The translations under genes and the position numbers were made by a program. 64,000 nt of DNA, from NCBI GenBank assembly GCA_029556915.1, contig JAKQIT010000102.1, positions 1 to 64,000 on the forward strand, written 5' to 3'. This document shows, in pieces, positions 26,894 through 37,593 of the stretch. The notes beneath the pieces are model-generated. The model was not told the DNA's origin. It ran no database searches and saw only the letters and a program-made list of their open reading frames with translations. Within the stretch, counting starts at the first letter, position 1, and each line of letters begins with the position of its first letter. This stretch comes from Pseudomonadota bacterium. GTDB lineage: Bacteria; Pseudomonadota; Gammaproteobacteria; Burkholderiales; Methylophilaceae.

Positions 26894-27592
26894 CTAAATT
26901 TGCCAGTTAATTTCAGCTTGCCCGTGTTGCTTAAGATATTGATTGATGTTTGAAAACTGGTGGTTGCCAAAAAAGCCGCGGTGGGCAGATAAAGGCGATG
27001 GATGCACAGACTTTAAAACCAAATGTTTGCTTTCATCAATGATTGCGCCTTTCTTTTGCGCGTAGCTGCCCCACAGCACAAACACCAAATTTTCACGCTG
27101 TTTGTTGAGTGCGGCAATGGCGGCATCGGTAAATGCCTCCCAACCTTTGTTTTGATGCGAGCCCGCATTGGCTTGCTCAACGGTGAGCGTTGCATTTAAT
27201 AACAGTACGCCTTGCTCAGCCCACGGCGTTAAATCGCCGCTTTTGCTCATTTTAATGTGCAAATCGGCTTCAATCTCTTTATATATGTTTTGCAGTGAAG
27301 GCGGTAAATCCACCCCTTTAGGTACAGAAAAACTCAAGCCATGCGCTTGGGGCTGTCCAGCATTATTCTGCCCGTGGTACGGGTCTTGTCCGATAATCAC
27401 CACCCGCACTTGCTCAAATGGCGTGTGATTAAACGCATTAAAAATCAACGAGCTAGGCGGGTAGATGACTTTTCCTGTGACTTTTTTCTCTTTCAAAAAA
27501 GCTCGCAAAGCCTGCATGTAAGGTTTGTCAAACTCGCCACCAATCACGGCTTGCCATGAAGGGTGTAGCTGACCTGATTTTTCTTGAGGCAT
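26894..27592 (-). CDS. ung: uracil-DNA glycosylase (family 1)
   Basis: Ung removes uracil from DNA to start base excision repair. The 232-residue protein has the catalytic [18 protein letters not shown] region near residue 68, with the water-activating Asp, the uracil-binding [10 protein letters not shown] and [14 protein letters not shown], and the C-terminal [13 protein letters not shown] loop that inserts into the DNA. It is a standard family 1 enzyme and the only UDG in the window with an intact active site. Confidence 0.98.
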   Translation of the reverse strand: MPQEKSGQLHPSWQAVIGGEFDKPYMQALRAFLKEKKVTGKVIYPPSSLIFNAFNHTPFEQVRVVIIGQDPYHGQNNAGQPQAHGLSFSVPKGVDLPPSLQNIYKEIEADLHIKMSKSGDLTPWAEQGVLLLNATLTVEQANAGSHQNKGWEAFTDAAIAALNKQRENLVFVLWGSYAQKKGAIIDESKHLVLKSVHPSPLSAHRGFFGNHQFSNINQYLKQHGQAEINWQI

Positions 27593-27671
27593 GGCGTAAG
27601 AGTGTTTTATAAAAAATAAGAAATTATAAGGTGCTTAAGTAAAACTGTCTTTGAGTACTTTGTTGACCAAT

Positions 27672-27700
27672 AAAAAAGCCTCACCGAAGTGAGGCTTTTT
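27672..27700. terminator. bidirectional terminator after groEL
   Basis: GCCTCAC (27678-27684) and GTGAGGC (27689-27695) form a perfect stem with a CGAA loop. A-run and T-run flank it, so it can terminate in both directions. It lies just beyond the groEL stop on the minus strand. Confidence 0.85.
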
Positions 27701-27736
27701 ATACTCTGTTAGAGCATCATTCAAAAAAGAATGAAA

Positions 27737-29383
<1,647 letters not shown>

Positions 29384-29465
29384 TTACTCCTTAAATTAAG
29401 CTTTTAAATATTCTTTAAATTGGAACCATCAAATATGAAGTGCTGAAACGGGATGAGTGCTAGGC

Positions 29466-29526
29466 GCATAAAACGGATTTGGCGAAGACAGTACAAGTTG
29501 TACGGCGAGCCAAAAAGGTTTTATGC
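29466..29526 (-). promoter_or_regulatory. large hairpin between groES and groEL
   Basis: Outer arms GCATAAAAC (29466-29474) and GTTTTATGC (29518-29526) pair perfectly and extend through GGATTTGGC against GCCAAAAAG with three mismatches. Inside is a smaller perfect stem, GTACAA-G-TTGTAC. It covers most of the intercistronic RNA and could stabilise or process the bicistronic mRNA. No T-run follows on the minus strand, so it does not look like a terminator. Confidence 0.65.
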
Positions 29527-29559
29527 AACAACGCAATCGGCCGTTGCAATCCGTCAGAT

Positions 29560-29847
29560 TTATTCGACGATTGCCATAATGTCTTCTTCACGCATGACCA
29601 ATAACTCTTCGCCATCCACCTTAACGGTTTGGCCTGCATATTTACCAAACAACACCTTGTCGCCAACTTTAACGTCTAACGCGTTAACTTTGCCGCTGTC
29701 ATCACGTTTGCCATTGCCTACAGCTTTTACCACGCCTTGGTCTGGTTTTTCTGTGGCAGAATCTGGAATCACGATGCCAGATGCAGTTGTGCGCTCTTCT
29801 TCTGAGCGTTTAACAATCACGCGGTCGTGTAATGGACGAATTTTCAT
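29560..29847 (-). CDS. groES: co-chaperonin GroES
   Basis: GroES caps the GroEL ring. This 95-residue protein begins [18 protein letters not shown], has the mobile-loop segment [14 protein letters not shown] at 17-30, and ends [22 protein letters not shown] precedes the ATG. It is the first gene of groESL and lies downstream of a CIRCE operator. Confidence 0.99.
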   Translation of the reverse strand: MKIRPLHDRVIVKRSEEERTTASGIVIPDSATEKPDQGVVKAVGNGKRDDSGKVNALDVKVGDKVLFGKYAGQTVKVDGEELLVMREEDIMAIVE

Positions 29848-29920
29848 ACGGTTTCTCCTGTTATAACGATAAAATGTAAATTTAAGTTGTTACTATGAAT
29901 TGCTTAGGCAATGCGGCATA

Positions 29921-29947
29921 TTAGCACTCTCATGCCTTGATTGCTAA
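29921..29947 (-). promoter_or_regulatory. CIRCE operator (HrcA site) of groESL
   Basis: TTAGCACTC (29921-29929), a nine-base spacer and GATTGCTAA (29939-29947) match the CIRCE consensus TTAGCACTC-N9-GAGTGCTAA at 17 of 18 positions. It lies 74 bases before the groES start, where the HrcA repressor is known to control chaperonin genes. It also sits 66 bases upstream of the divergent aldo/keto reductase gene. Confidence 0.92.
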
Positions 29948-30012
29948 TTTTGGGATGCTTTGGCTATTTTCAAGAGCAGAATTTAAAAAAATGTAGAAAA
30001 TTTGAGGATGAT

Positions 30013-31071
30013 ATGGAATATGTAAAGTTGGGTAACTCAGCACTCAAAGTTTCTAAGGTTTGCTTAGGTACGATGACGTTTGGTGATCAAAACACACAAG
30101 CTGAGGCGCATGTGCAATTGGATTATGCTTTATCGCAAGGCATTAACTTTATAGACACCGCCGAAATGTACCCCGTGCCACCCAAGGCAGAAACGTTTAC
30201 CCGCACTGAAACCATCATCGGTCATTGGCTAAAAAATCAAGCGCGCGATAAGATTATTTTAGGCAGTAAAGTAGCAGGTCGCAACCGTGGGCTCAACTGG
30301 ATACGCAATGGTGATGATTCATTAACCCGTGACAATATTCGCGCTGCGATTCATGATTCGTTAAAACGCTTACAAACGGACTATATTGACCTGTACCAAT
30401 TGCATTGGCCAGAGCGCAACGTGCCTTTATTTGGCCAATATCAATTTAATCCCACATTAGAGCAAGATGCACAAGGGAATCAAAAGGCATGGGTGAGTAT
30501 TCATACGCAATTAGAAACATTGGCAGAGCTTATTGCAGAAGGTAAAGTGCGGGCGATTGGGCTTAGTAACGAGCAACCGTGGGGCATCATGGAATTTTTG
30601 CGGTTAAGTAAAGAATATAATTTACCGCGTGTGGCGACCTTGCAAAATAGTTATCACCTGATGAATCGCACCATTGATTTTGGCATTAGCGAAATACTTT
30701 ATCGGGAAAATGTGAGTTTATTAGCTTATTCTCCACTGGCTTTTGGGCATTTAAGTGGCAAATATATTGATGACCCACAAGCCAAAGGCCGCGTGACGAT
30801 GTTTTTAGGCTATGCACAACGCTACAAAAAACCTAACGTGCCTGCAGCAAGTGCAGCCTATGCCAAGCTGGCACGTGCGCATGGCTTAAGCCCTGCCCAA
30901 CTTGCGCTTAGTTTTGTCATGCATCGTTGGTGTGTGGCGAGTACAATTATTGGTGCCACCAGTATGGCGCAATTGCAAGAAAATATTGATGCATGGGTGG
31001 TGCAATTAAGTGATGAAGTGTTGGCGGAAATTGAAAATATCCATTTAAGCATGATGAACCCAGCACCTTAA
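30013..31071 (+). CDS. Tas-like aldo/keto reductase
   Basis: This is a 352-residue NADP(H)-dependent reductase of the aldo/keto family, close to E. coli Tas. It starts MEYVKLGNSALKVSKVCLGT and carries FIDTAEMYPVPP, with the catalytic Asp and Tyr, plus GSKVAGRNRG with the Lys and QLHWPERNVP with the His. The C-terminal AYSPLAFGHLSGKY and SIIGA-like (TIIGATSMAQL) segments bind the cofactor. ATG 30013 has GAGGA upstream; a longer TTG-started reading would extend across the CIRCE element and is rejected. The physiological substrate is unknown. Confidence 0.9.
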   Translation: MEYVKLGNSALKVSKVCLGTMTFGDQNTQAEAHVQLDYALSQGINFIDTAEMYPVPPKAETFTRTETIIGHWLKNQARDKIILGSKVAGRNRGLNWIRNGDDSLTRDNIRAAIHDSLKRLQTDYIDLYQLHWPERNVPLFGQYQFNPTLEQDAQGNQKAWVSIHTQLETLAELIAEGKVRAIGLSNEQPWGIMEFLRLSKEYNLPRVATLQNSYHLMNRTIDFGISEILYRENVSLLAYSPLAFGHLSGKYIDDPQAKGRVTMFLGYAQRYKKPNVPAASAAYAKLARAHGLSPAQLALSFVMHRWCVASTIIGATSMAQLQENIDAWVVQLSDEVLAEIENIHLSMMNPAP

Positions 31072-31118
31072 GTTAAAATGCTCATAAATTAAACCTTAAA
31101 TTCGAGAAGAAAGTAAAG

Positions 31119-31460
31119 ATGAGTCATTTACCAAACTGCCCAAAATGCAATTCAGCATATACCTACGAAGATGGTGACCAGTACATCTGCCCGGAGTGCG
31201 CATACGAGTGGTCAAAAAGTGCCGCTACTGAAAGCACAGAAGAGGCAAAAGTGATTCGTGATGCCAACGGCAATGTGTTGCAAGATGGCGATACGATTAC
31301 CGTGATTAAAGACCTCAAAGTAAAAGGCTCATCACTGGTAGTAAAAGTGGGTACTAAAGTTAAAAATATCCGCCTAGTGGATGGTGACCATGATATTGAT
31401 TGCAAAATTGATGGCATAGGCGCGATGAAGCTGAAATCAGAATTTGTGAAAAAAGCCTAA
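31119..31460 (+). CDS. yjdM: YjdM/PhnA-family zinc ribbon protein
   Basis: This is a 113-residue protein with an N-terminal zinc ribbon ([12 protein letters not shown] then [10 protein letters not shown]) followed by a small beta domain with [20 protein letters not shown]. It was historically called PhnA, although it is not the phosphonoacetate hydrolase. Its function is not settled. It is 48 bases after the aldo/keto reductase gene on the same strand. Confidence 0.93.
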   Translation: MSHLPNCPKCNSAYTYEDGDQYICPECAYEWSKSAATESTEEAKVIRDANGNVLQDGDTITVIKDLKVKGSSLVVKVGTKVKNIRLVDGDHDIDCKIDGIGAMKLKSEFVKKA

Positions 31461-31504
31461 TCACGTTCACGCGCCATCAAAGCGCTGCTAGTTTAGCGCA
31501 ACGT

Positions 31505-31780
31505 TTAAATTGCTCTGCGATTTGATAGCAACACAAAACCCACTAAAGCCAAGCCTAACATCCACGCAGAAGCCGAAGGCGACAAAGTTCCCGCATCAGT
31601 TGCTTCGCCAGCATTTGCGCTGGTGAGAGCAGTTGTATGTTCTTGCTGAGTTGCAGGAACGTCATTAACCGCTGAAACGATATTGGTGCGTTCTGAAACT
31701 TGAGAATTTGCAGCCAAAGTGACTGATGAAGTGGCAGTGACGAGGGTGAAAAAAGCAGCTATTGCAATCTTCTTAAGCAT
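31505..31780 (-). CDS. small exported protein with PEP-CTERM-like tail
   Basis: This is a 91-residue protein with a signal peptide (MLKKIAIAAFFTLVTATSSVTLA). A middle of about 40 residues rich in Ser, Thr, Ala and Asn is followed by the tail LSPSASAW, a hydrophobic segment, then SNRRAI. The tail has the same layout as the PEP-CTERM tail of the 9.3-kb protein (PEPSSAW, hydrophobic, RKK), but PEP is replaced by SPS. It may be a divergent exosortase substrate or simply a small membrane-anchored protein. The short Thr/Ser-rich body could be glycosylated if it is exported; that is inference. Confidence 0.7.
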   Translation of the reverse strand: MLKKIAIAAFFTLVTATSSVTLAANSQVSERTNIVSAVNDVPATQQEHTTALTSANAGEATDAGTLSPSASAWMLGLALVGFVLLSNRRAI

Positions 31781-31914
31781 TTTTAGATTCCTTAATTAAT
31801 ATCGATAGTGACAAATAAGCAATTTCGATACCAATGATGGTATTGTAAACTAAAAATATTAAAATTCAATAGATTACTTAATATTTATGAAGTTATTTAT
31901 TAGGTGTTAGCTAG

Positions 31915-31930
31915 TGCAAAACTGGTGCAT
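31915..31930 (-). promoter_or_regulatory. possible sigma-54 promoter of the small exported protein gene
   Basis: On the minus strand the sequence reads ATGCACCAGTTTTGCA. Against the sigma-54 consensus TGGCAC-N5-TTGCA it has a perfect -12 part and correct spacing, but the first two -24 bases are AT instead of TG, so the GG doublet is incomplete. It would place the transcript start about 125 bases upstream of the gene. PEP-CTERM genes in related bacteria are known to use sigma-54 with PrsK/PrsR. Confidence 0.35.
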
Positions 31931-32029
31931 TTTTATCAAAAGTGTTCATAAATTAAACATGCCTAAAAAAGACAGAGGTTTTAAAATATTGAGTGCAATA
32001 AAATGATGATTTTTTGCCTGATTTACACC

Positions 32030-32097
32030 CCGAGAGAAATTCATGCCTCTGGAAGCCGCATCCAGACTGGCTTAGCGGGGAGGTGAAAAGAAGTAGT
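32030..32097 (-). repeat. dispersed intergenic stem-loop repeat, copy 7
   Basis: Read on the minus strand, arms CCGCTAAGCC and GGCTTCCAGAGG enclose the loop AGTCTGGATGC, and the 3' box is TCTCTCGGGG. The 5' box is weak (CTTCTTTTCACC). Loop orientation is the common one. It lies downstream of rlhA. Confidence 0.85.
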
Positions 32098-32150
32098 GCT
32101 ATTTTTGACAATAAAATGGCTTTTAAAACAATGCCATATCAGACAGGTTT

Positions 32151-34067
32151 TTATGGTCGCTTGTTAAAAAACTGTACGGTTTGCGGCGGACCCATTTGGA
32201 TGACGGGTTTGCGAATTTGTCCCATCACGTGCATTTCACAGGGTTTGCAGTCAAATTTGAGGGTAAATCTATCGTTGCCGTTAATTAGCGTCATCGGTTC
32301 TGCGGTGACGGTGCCTTGTACCCCCAAGACCCCTTTAGCTTCTTTTGGGCAGAGGCCGTGGCTAAAGCGTAAGCAATGTTTGGTTATCATCACTGGCACT
32401 TCGCCTAATTCTTCATTGGCTTCATAAGCTTTTGCAATCATTTTAACGCCGTGCTTTTCGTAAAATTGCCGCGCTTTTTGATTGTAAACATTGGCAAGAT
32501 AACTTAGCGTATCTTCTGGGTAAATAGCAGGCGGCATTGCAGTGGCGTGGCGTGGCGGGCGCTGGTAACCACCATTTCTTGCCGATTGTAGTTGCTCTAC
32601 AGCGTCGCGACGTAACTGGTTAATGATGGAAGCGGGTACAAAATAAGTATGTTGCGTCTGCAGGTGAATTTCATTGGCAATAAAATCTGTATTACCTAAT
32701 TTGCTTAAGTTTTCTCGCAGGCTTGTTTCAGCTTTTTCTGGAGTGTTTGCAATTTGCTTTTCTGCTTTACAAAATGCAGTAGCAGTAAAACCAGCGCTAT
32801 CGGTAATACTTAACGCAAAGCCATCTTGCGTTTCGGCAAAAATCAATTCAACCGTTATTTTGCGCGTGGCGGAGTCTTTTTCTAGCAATCGCATAAAAGC
32901 GTGGTCACGGTTGCGGTACATCACCGTATTGTTACGAATATCGGCAGGCATTTCGTTGGGGTAAAGTTTTTTGCCATCCACGGTGTTAATGCGTAAGCCG
33001 ACGAGTTCTTTATGCACATCAAAAAAGCATACGCCATCGCCATTATGCAGTTGCGTCGCCGTTTCAACTTCAATAAAGTCTTTGCCTACTTTGGTGACCT
33101 TGCCGAGTAGTTCACCAGAAAATTTTGGCGTGTCAAATGCGCCAATATCCGCTTGGCGGCCGTTAGCAAAATAATCGGTTGCGCTACGGTTAAAGGTTTT
33201 TTCGGGTTGTGGCGCAAATGTGTAAGCGCAATCCCCATGAGAAGATTTCGCTAACTCAGGCCGTTCATGCAAAATTTCATCTAATAGCTGGCGATAATGC
33301 GCCGTGGCATTTTTAACATATGGCAAATCTTTATAGCGACCTTCAATTTTAAAGCTGCTCACACCCGCATCAATCAAAGCGCGCAGGTTAGCACTTTGAT
33401 CATTATCTTTCATCGATAAAAAATGTTTATCTTTACCAATGATGCGGCCTTTTTGGTCTTCTAAGGTGAATGGTAAGCGGCATTCTTGTGAGCATTCACC
33501 GCGGTTGGCACTGCGGCCAGTGTGTGCGTGGCTAATGTAACATTGCCCACTAAACGCCACGCACAGTGCGCCATGAATAAAATATTCTAAATTTGCAGTG
33601 GTGGCATTGGCAATTTGTTTCACTGAGTTTAAGTCTAACTCGCGCGCTAATACCATTTGACTAAAGCCTACTTGGTCTAAAAACACTGCTTTTTCTACAG
33701 TGCGAATATCTGTTTGTGTGCTGGCGTGCAACTGAATTGGCGGTAAATCTAATTCCAGCAGCCCCATATCCTGCACTATCAGCGCATCTACGCCAATATC
33801 GTAAAGTTGATGCGTGAGTTTGCGGGCAGCTTCTAACTCGTTGTCATGAAAAATGGTATTAAGCGCAACAAAAATTTCAGCATGGAATCGATGCGCATGT
33901 TTTACCAAACGTGCAATATCTTCTAATGTATTGGGCGCTTTTGCACGCGCACCAAACGCAGGCCCGCCGATATACACCGCATCAGCCCCGTGGTTAATCG
34001 CCTCAATGCCAAAATCAGCATTGCGCGCGGGGGCAAGAAGTTCTAAGTGATGACGGTTTTTTAGCAT
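32151..34067 (-). CDS. rlhA: U32 family protein, 23S rRNA C2501 hydroxylation RlhA-like
   Basis: This 638-residue protein of the peptidase U32 family matches E. coli RlhA (YdcP), which is needed for 5-hydroxycytidine at 23S rRNA position 2501. It begins HHLELLAPARNADFGIEAIN with GADAVYIGGPAFGA near residue 29. It has the U32 signature with FSGQCYISHAHTGRSANRGE and a second Cys cluster in the C-terminal region (HCLRFSHGLCPKE and CKPCEMHVMG), thought to bind an iron-sulfur cluster. The length agrees with RlhA rather than the shorter TrhP-type proteins. Confidence 0.88.
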   Translation of the reverse strand: MLKNRHHLELLAPARNADFGIEAINHGADAVYIGGPAFGARAKAPNTLEDIARLVKHAHRFHAEIFVALNTIFHDNELEAARKLTHQLYDIGVDALIVQDMGLLELDLPPIQLHASTQTDIRTVEKAVFLDQVGFSQMVLARELDLNSVKQIANATTANLEYFIHGALCVAFSGQCYISHAHTGRSANRGECSQECRLPFTLEDQKGRIIGKDKHFLSMKDNDQSANLRALIDAGVSSFKIEGRYKDLPYVKNATAHYRQLLDEILHERPELAKSSHGDCAYTFAPQPEKTFNRSATDYFANGRQADIGAFDTPKFSGELLGKVTKVGKDFIEVETATQLHNGDGVCFFDVHKELVGLRINTVDGKKLYPNEMPADIRNNTVMYRNRDHAFMRLLEKDSATRKITVELIFAETQDGFALSITDSAGFTATAFCKAEKQIANTPEKAETSLRENLSKLGNTDFIANEIHLQTQHTYFVPASIINQLRRDAVEQLQSARNGGYQRPPRHATAMPPAIYPEDTLSYLANVYNQKARQFYEKHGVKMIAKAYEANEELGEVPVMITKHCLRFSHGLCPKEAKGVLGVQGTVTAEPMTLINGNDRFTLKFDCKPCEMHVMGQIRKPVIQMGPPQTVQFFNKRP

Positions 34068-34157
34068 GCTGCAATAACAAGTTGATTTAAAGCAATATTT
34101 TAACCCATGTACTTATAAATCACATTGCATTCAATAAAAACATCGTACAATTTAACT

Positions 34158-35468
34158 ATGGAAAAAAATAATGCATTACTGCAACGCAGCCTTGCGAGCG
34201 TTTGGCACCCTTGTACGCAAATGAAGCAGCACGAAACCTATCCGCTTATCCCGATTAAAAGTGGTGATGGTGTTTGGTTGGTTGATGCTGATGGCAAGCG
34301 CTATTTAGACGCGTTAAGCTCGTGGTGGGTCAATCTGTTTGGGCATAATAATCCGCGCATAAAAGAGGCGATTAAGCAGCAGCTTGATACCTTAGAGCAC
34401 GTCATGTTAGCGGGTTTTACGCATGAGCCAGTGGTTGCACTTTCAGAAAAACTCGCACAATTGACGGGATTAGGTCACGCGTTTTATGCCTCAGACGGTG
34501 CAAGCGCCACCGAGATTGCCTTAAAGATGAGTTTTCATTATTGGCGTAATGTTGTTGGTAAACCACAAAAATCCAAATTTATTAGCCTGCAAAATAGTTA
34601 CCATGGCGAAACGCTAGGCGCATTGGGGGTGACTGATGTGGCGATTTTTAAAGACACCTATGCGCCACTATTAATGCAATCTGCGCAAATGCCTAGCCCT
34701 GATTTTAGGTTGGCAGAAACTGGTGAGAGCGCTGAAGCTTATGCCCTACGCTGTGCAGAAGCGCTTGAGTTATATGTGAGCGCACACTGTCATGGATTGG
34801 CGGCATTTATTATAGAGCCTTTAGTACAGTGTGCTGCAGGTATGGGCATGTATCACCCTAGTTATTTAAGGCGCGCGCGTGAAATTTGCACTAAATATGA
34901 AGTTCACTTGATTGCTGATGAAATTGCCGTCGGCTTTGGGCGGACTGGGACAATGTTTGCTTGCGAGCAAGCGCAAATCAAGGCCGATTTTGTATGTTTG
35001 TCTAAAGGCATTACGGGTGGGTATTTGCCGCTCTCGGTAGCGATGACAACGAATCAAGTTTATCAGGAATTTTATGATGACAGCACGGCACGCGGTTTTT
35101 TACATAGCCATAGTTATACAGGAAATCCACTGGCTTGTAGCGCCGCTTTGGCAACTTTGGGAATTTTTGAAGACGATAAAGTGGTAGAAATGAACAAGGA
35201 AAAATCTACCCAAATTTGCGCCAAAATGGCAGCGTTGGCAGATATTCCACATACAAATTTGCGCCATCAAGGTATGATTTTTGCCTTTGATGTGATAACA
35301 AAAAATACTAAATTCTCACGTGATTGTTATTCGGCCGCTTTAAAAGAAGGCTTGTTATTACGCCCAATTGGCAACACCGTTTATTTTATGCCACCTTATT
35401 CTATCACTGACGATGAAGTAGATTTTATGATTAACGCAACACTTAAGGCCCTGAAAAGTACAGTATGA
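34158..35468 (+). CDS. bioA: adenosylmethionine-8-amino-7-oxononanoate aminotransferase
   Basis: BioA transfers an amino group from S-adenosylmethionine to 7-keto-8-aminopelargonate in biotin synthesis. The 436-residue class-III aminotransferase has HPCTQMKQHE near the N-terminus, YASDGASATEIALKM and YHGETLGALG for PLP binding, LIADEIAVGFGRTG with the PLP-contacting Asp, and the Schiff-base Lys in CLSKGITGGYLPL. I start at ATG 34158; a TTG 11 codons upstream is in frame but has no support. The stop overlaps the dacB start by four bases. Other bio genes are not nearby. Confidence 0.95.
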   Translation: MEKNNALLQRSLASVWHPCTQMKQHETYPLIPIKSGDGVWLVDADGKRYLDALSSWWVNLFGHNNPRIKEAIKQQLDTLEHVMLAGFTHEPVVALSEKLAQLTGLGHAFYASDGASATEIALKMSFHYWRNVVGKPQKSKFISLQNSYHGETLGALGVTDVAIFKDTYAPLLMQSAQMPSPDFRLAETGESAEAYALRCAEALELYVSAHCHGLAAFIIEPLVQCAAGMGMYHPSYLRRAREICTKYEVHLIADEIAVGFGRTGTMFACEQAQIKADFVCLSKGITGGYLPLSVAMTTNQVYQEFYDDSTARGFLHSHSYTGNPLACSAALATLGIFEDDKVVEMNKEKSTQICAKMAALADIPHTNLRHQGMIFAFDVITKNTKFSRDCYSAALKEGLLLRPIGNTVYFMPPYSITDDEVDFMINATLKALKSTV

Positions 35469-36886
35469 AAAAGTTTTTAACTACATTGTTTTTTGTACTA
35501 TTTAGTTTGAACGTTTCTGCAGAGTTACCTGCAACGGTAAGTGCTGCGCTTAAAAGCGCAGGTATTCCGCAACAAAATGTGGCAGTTTATGTGCAAGCTG
35601 TTGAAGGTAAAACACCAATACTTAGTCACAACACTGATAAAAGTATGAACCCAGCAAGCGTGATGAAACTGGTGACCACGAATGCTGCGCTGGATTTGCT
35701 CACACCGAACTATCGTTGGAAAACAGAGATTTATCGTGATGGTGAAGTGTCAAGTAATGGCGTGTTGCAAGGTGATTTAATTATCAAAGGGTATGGTGAC
35801 CCAAGTTTTAAAGCGCAAGAATTTTGGCGCTTACTGATGAGTCTGCAGCAGTACGGAATCAAAGGAATTACTGGCGATTTCATCATTGATAAAAGCTATT
35901 TTGCCAAAAACGTAGGTAACCGTAAGACGTTTGATAGTGAAACTTGGCGCGCTTATAACGCTGAGCCAAGTGCTTTTTTGGTCAATGGGCGTAATACTAG
36001 CTTTAAATTTTTGGCTACTGATGCTGGTGTGAATGTGAGCCAAGAATTTGAGCTATCAGAAATTCAAATCATTAATAAAATGAAATTGAGCCAGGGTGCA
36101 TGTGGTGAGTGGCGCAGTCGCTTTAACTACGTTGTCACACCCAAAAATAATGGTGCAACGGTGACATTTACAGGCACATACTCACCGGAGTGTGGTGAAC
36201 GTTATTTGGAACTGAGTGTGTTTGATGATGAAAAATATGCTTTTTACACGTTTAAAAAAATCTGGAACCAATTGGGCGGCACTTTTAAAGGAAAATTCAA
36301 AGTCGCGGAAACGCCTATTAATGCCGTTAAAGTGCTTGAGCAGACATCTGATCCATTAGGTTATGTCATTCGCGATATTAATAAATGGAGTAACAATTTA
36401 ATGGCGCGGCAATTGTTGCTCACCATGGCGGCTGAAAATGTCAGCTTACCGGCCACAGAAGTCAAAGGGGAACAAGTGCTAAAAGCTTGGGCAGCAAATA
36501 AAGCCTTAAACGGTAAAACGTTTAAATTTAACGAGTTGGTCGTTGAAAATGGCTCAGGATTATCGCGGATTGAGCGCATTTCGGCTGAGCATCTTGGGCA
36601 AATGTTGGTCAGTGCTTATGCAAGCCCAGTGATGCCAGAGCTGATGGCTTCGCTACCAATTTTAGCGCAAGATGGCACCATAAAAAAACGCTTGAATGAA
36701 AGCCAAACTAATGGAAGAGCACACTTAAAAACAGGCTCACTTGATGGCGTGAGTGCAATAGCGGGTTATGTGTTGGACGCAAACAATCATCGCCATGTGC
36801 TAGTAATGATGGTGAATCATGCAAATGCAGGGGCAAGCAAAAATGCGCAAGATGCGCTTATAGAATGGGCGCATCAACAGCCTTAA
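35465..36886 (+). CDS. dacB: D-alanyl-D-alanine carboxypeptidase/endopeptidase (PBP4, S13 family)
   Basis: This is a 473-residue penicillin-binding protein of class C that trims or cuts peptidoglycan cross-links in the periplasm. A signal peptide (KKFLTTLFFVLFSLNVSAE) precedes the three active-site motifs: SxxK as PASVMKLV, SxN as SNNLMAR, and KTG as HLKTGSLDG. The large insertion between the first two motifs is typical of PBP4. It overlaps bioA by ATGA, so translation is probably coupled. Confidence 0.95.
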   Translation: MKKFLTTLFFVLFSLNVSAELPATVSAALKSAGIPQQNVAVYVQAVEGKTPILSHNTDKSMNPASVMKLVTTNAALDLLTPNYRWKTEIYRDGEVSSNGVLQGDLIIKGYGDPSFKAQEFWRLLMSLQQYGIKGITGDFIIDKSYFAKNVGNRKTFDSETWRAYNAEPSAFLVNGRNTSFKFLATDAGVNVSQEFELSEIQIINKMKLSQGACGEWRSRFNYVVTPKNNGATVTFTGTYSPECGERYLELSVFDDEKYAFYTFKKIWNQLGGTFKGKFKVAETPINAVKVLEQTSDPLGYVIRDINKWSNNLMARQLLLTMAAENVSLPATEVKGEQVLKAWAANKALNGKTFKFNELVVENGSGLSRIERISAEHLGQMLVSAYASPVMPELMASLPILAQDGTIKKRLNESQTNGRAHLKTGSLDGVSAIAGYVLDANNHRHVLVMMVNHANAGASKNAQDALIEWAHQQP

Positions 36887-36989
36887 CTTGTTATTTTTCT
36901 TAGAATTAGCGTCATGAACTAACTAAAGTTTGCGGTATCATAGCGAATGTTTTAATGAAGCCAATTTAATTTTTCAAAGGTATTCACAA

Positions 36990-37463
36990 ATGAAATTACT
37001 CAACTTTTTGCTCGCAAGCGCTTGTGTTTTTACACTGAGTGCTTGTAATGCACAAACAACATCAACAGAAACTACAAAACCAACGACTGCAAAGGAAGCA
37101 ACAGCCATGACTGACATCACACAATTACAAAAAATCGACACCCAAGTGGGGACAGGCCGCGAGGCTGAACCAGGCTTTAATGTGAGCGTTCACTACACTG
37201 GCTGGCTTTATGATGCGGCGGCTGAAGGCAAAAAAGGTAAAAAATTTGATAGTAGCGTTGATCGTGGACAACCTTTCGAGTTTTCATTAGGTGCTGGCCA
37301 AGTCATTCAAGGTTGGGATGAAGGTTTTGCGGGCATGAAAATTGGTGGCAAGCGTACTTTAATTATTCCACCTGAAATGGGTTATGGTGCACGCGGTGCG
37401 GGTGGTGTGATTCCGCCAAATGCTACGTTAATTTTTGATGTTGAGCTTTTGGATGTTAAATAA
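36990..37463 (+). CDS. FKBP-type peptidyl-prolyl cis-trans isomerase lipoprotein
   Basis: This is a 157-residue protein with a lipoprotein signal (LLASACVFTLSAC) whose lipobox is LSAC. A Thr-rich linker and one FKBP domain follow (about 48-157), with VHYTGWLYD, FDSSVDRGQPFEFSLG, VIQGWDEGFAGMKIGGKRTL and IPPNATLIFDVELL. It would catalyse proline isomerisation, probably at the inner or outer membrane of the periplasm. ATG 36990 has AAAGG upstream, and the longer reading lacks a signal peptide at its N-terminus. Confidence 0.92.
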   Translation: MKLLNFLLASACVFTLSACNAQTTSTETTKPTTAKEATAMTDITQLQKIDTQVGTGREAEPGFNVSVHYTGWLYDAAAEGKKGKKFDSSVDRGQPFEFSLGAGQVIQGWDEGFAGMKIGGKRTLIIPPEMGYGARGAGGVIPPNATLIFDVELLDVK

Positions 37464-37593
37464 AAAACGTAACTTTCGTCATCATACGGCGTTGCTCACA
37501 AAAAATAATACCTTACATATAACCCATATGCAGCTAGCTTATTTTTTGTTCGCGCCTTGTCTGATTTAGCAATTTCCATTTTTTGGAGAATTT

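Larger units (their letters stand above)
31781..32150. other. 370-bp intergenic region between the small exported protein gene and rlhA
   Basis: From the left it holds a small palindrome ATACCA-ATGA-TGGTAT (31828-31843), a sigma-54-like element (31915-31930) pointing toward the small exported protein, and repeat copy 7 (32030-32097) after rlhA. No coding sequence was seen. Confidence 0.6.

Noticed and set aside
29941-30012. Longer TTG start for the aldo/keto reductase
   Set aside because: It would begin within the CIRCE region, and ATG 30013 has a ribosome binding site and matches the family N-terminus.
37498-37549. ACAAAAAATAA and TTATTTTTTGT inverted arms 30 bases apart between the FKBP and OsmC genes
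   Set aside because: The arms are nearly all A/T and the pairing would be weak; low-complexity chance is likely.
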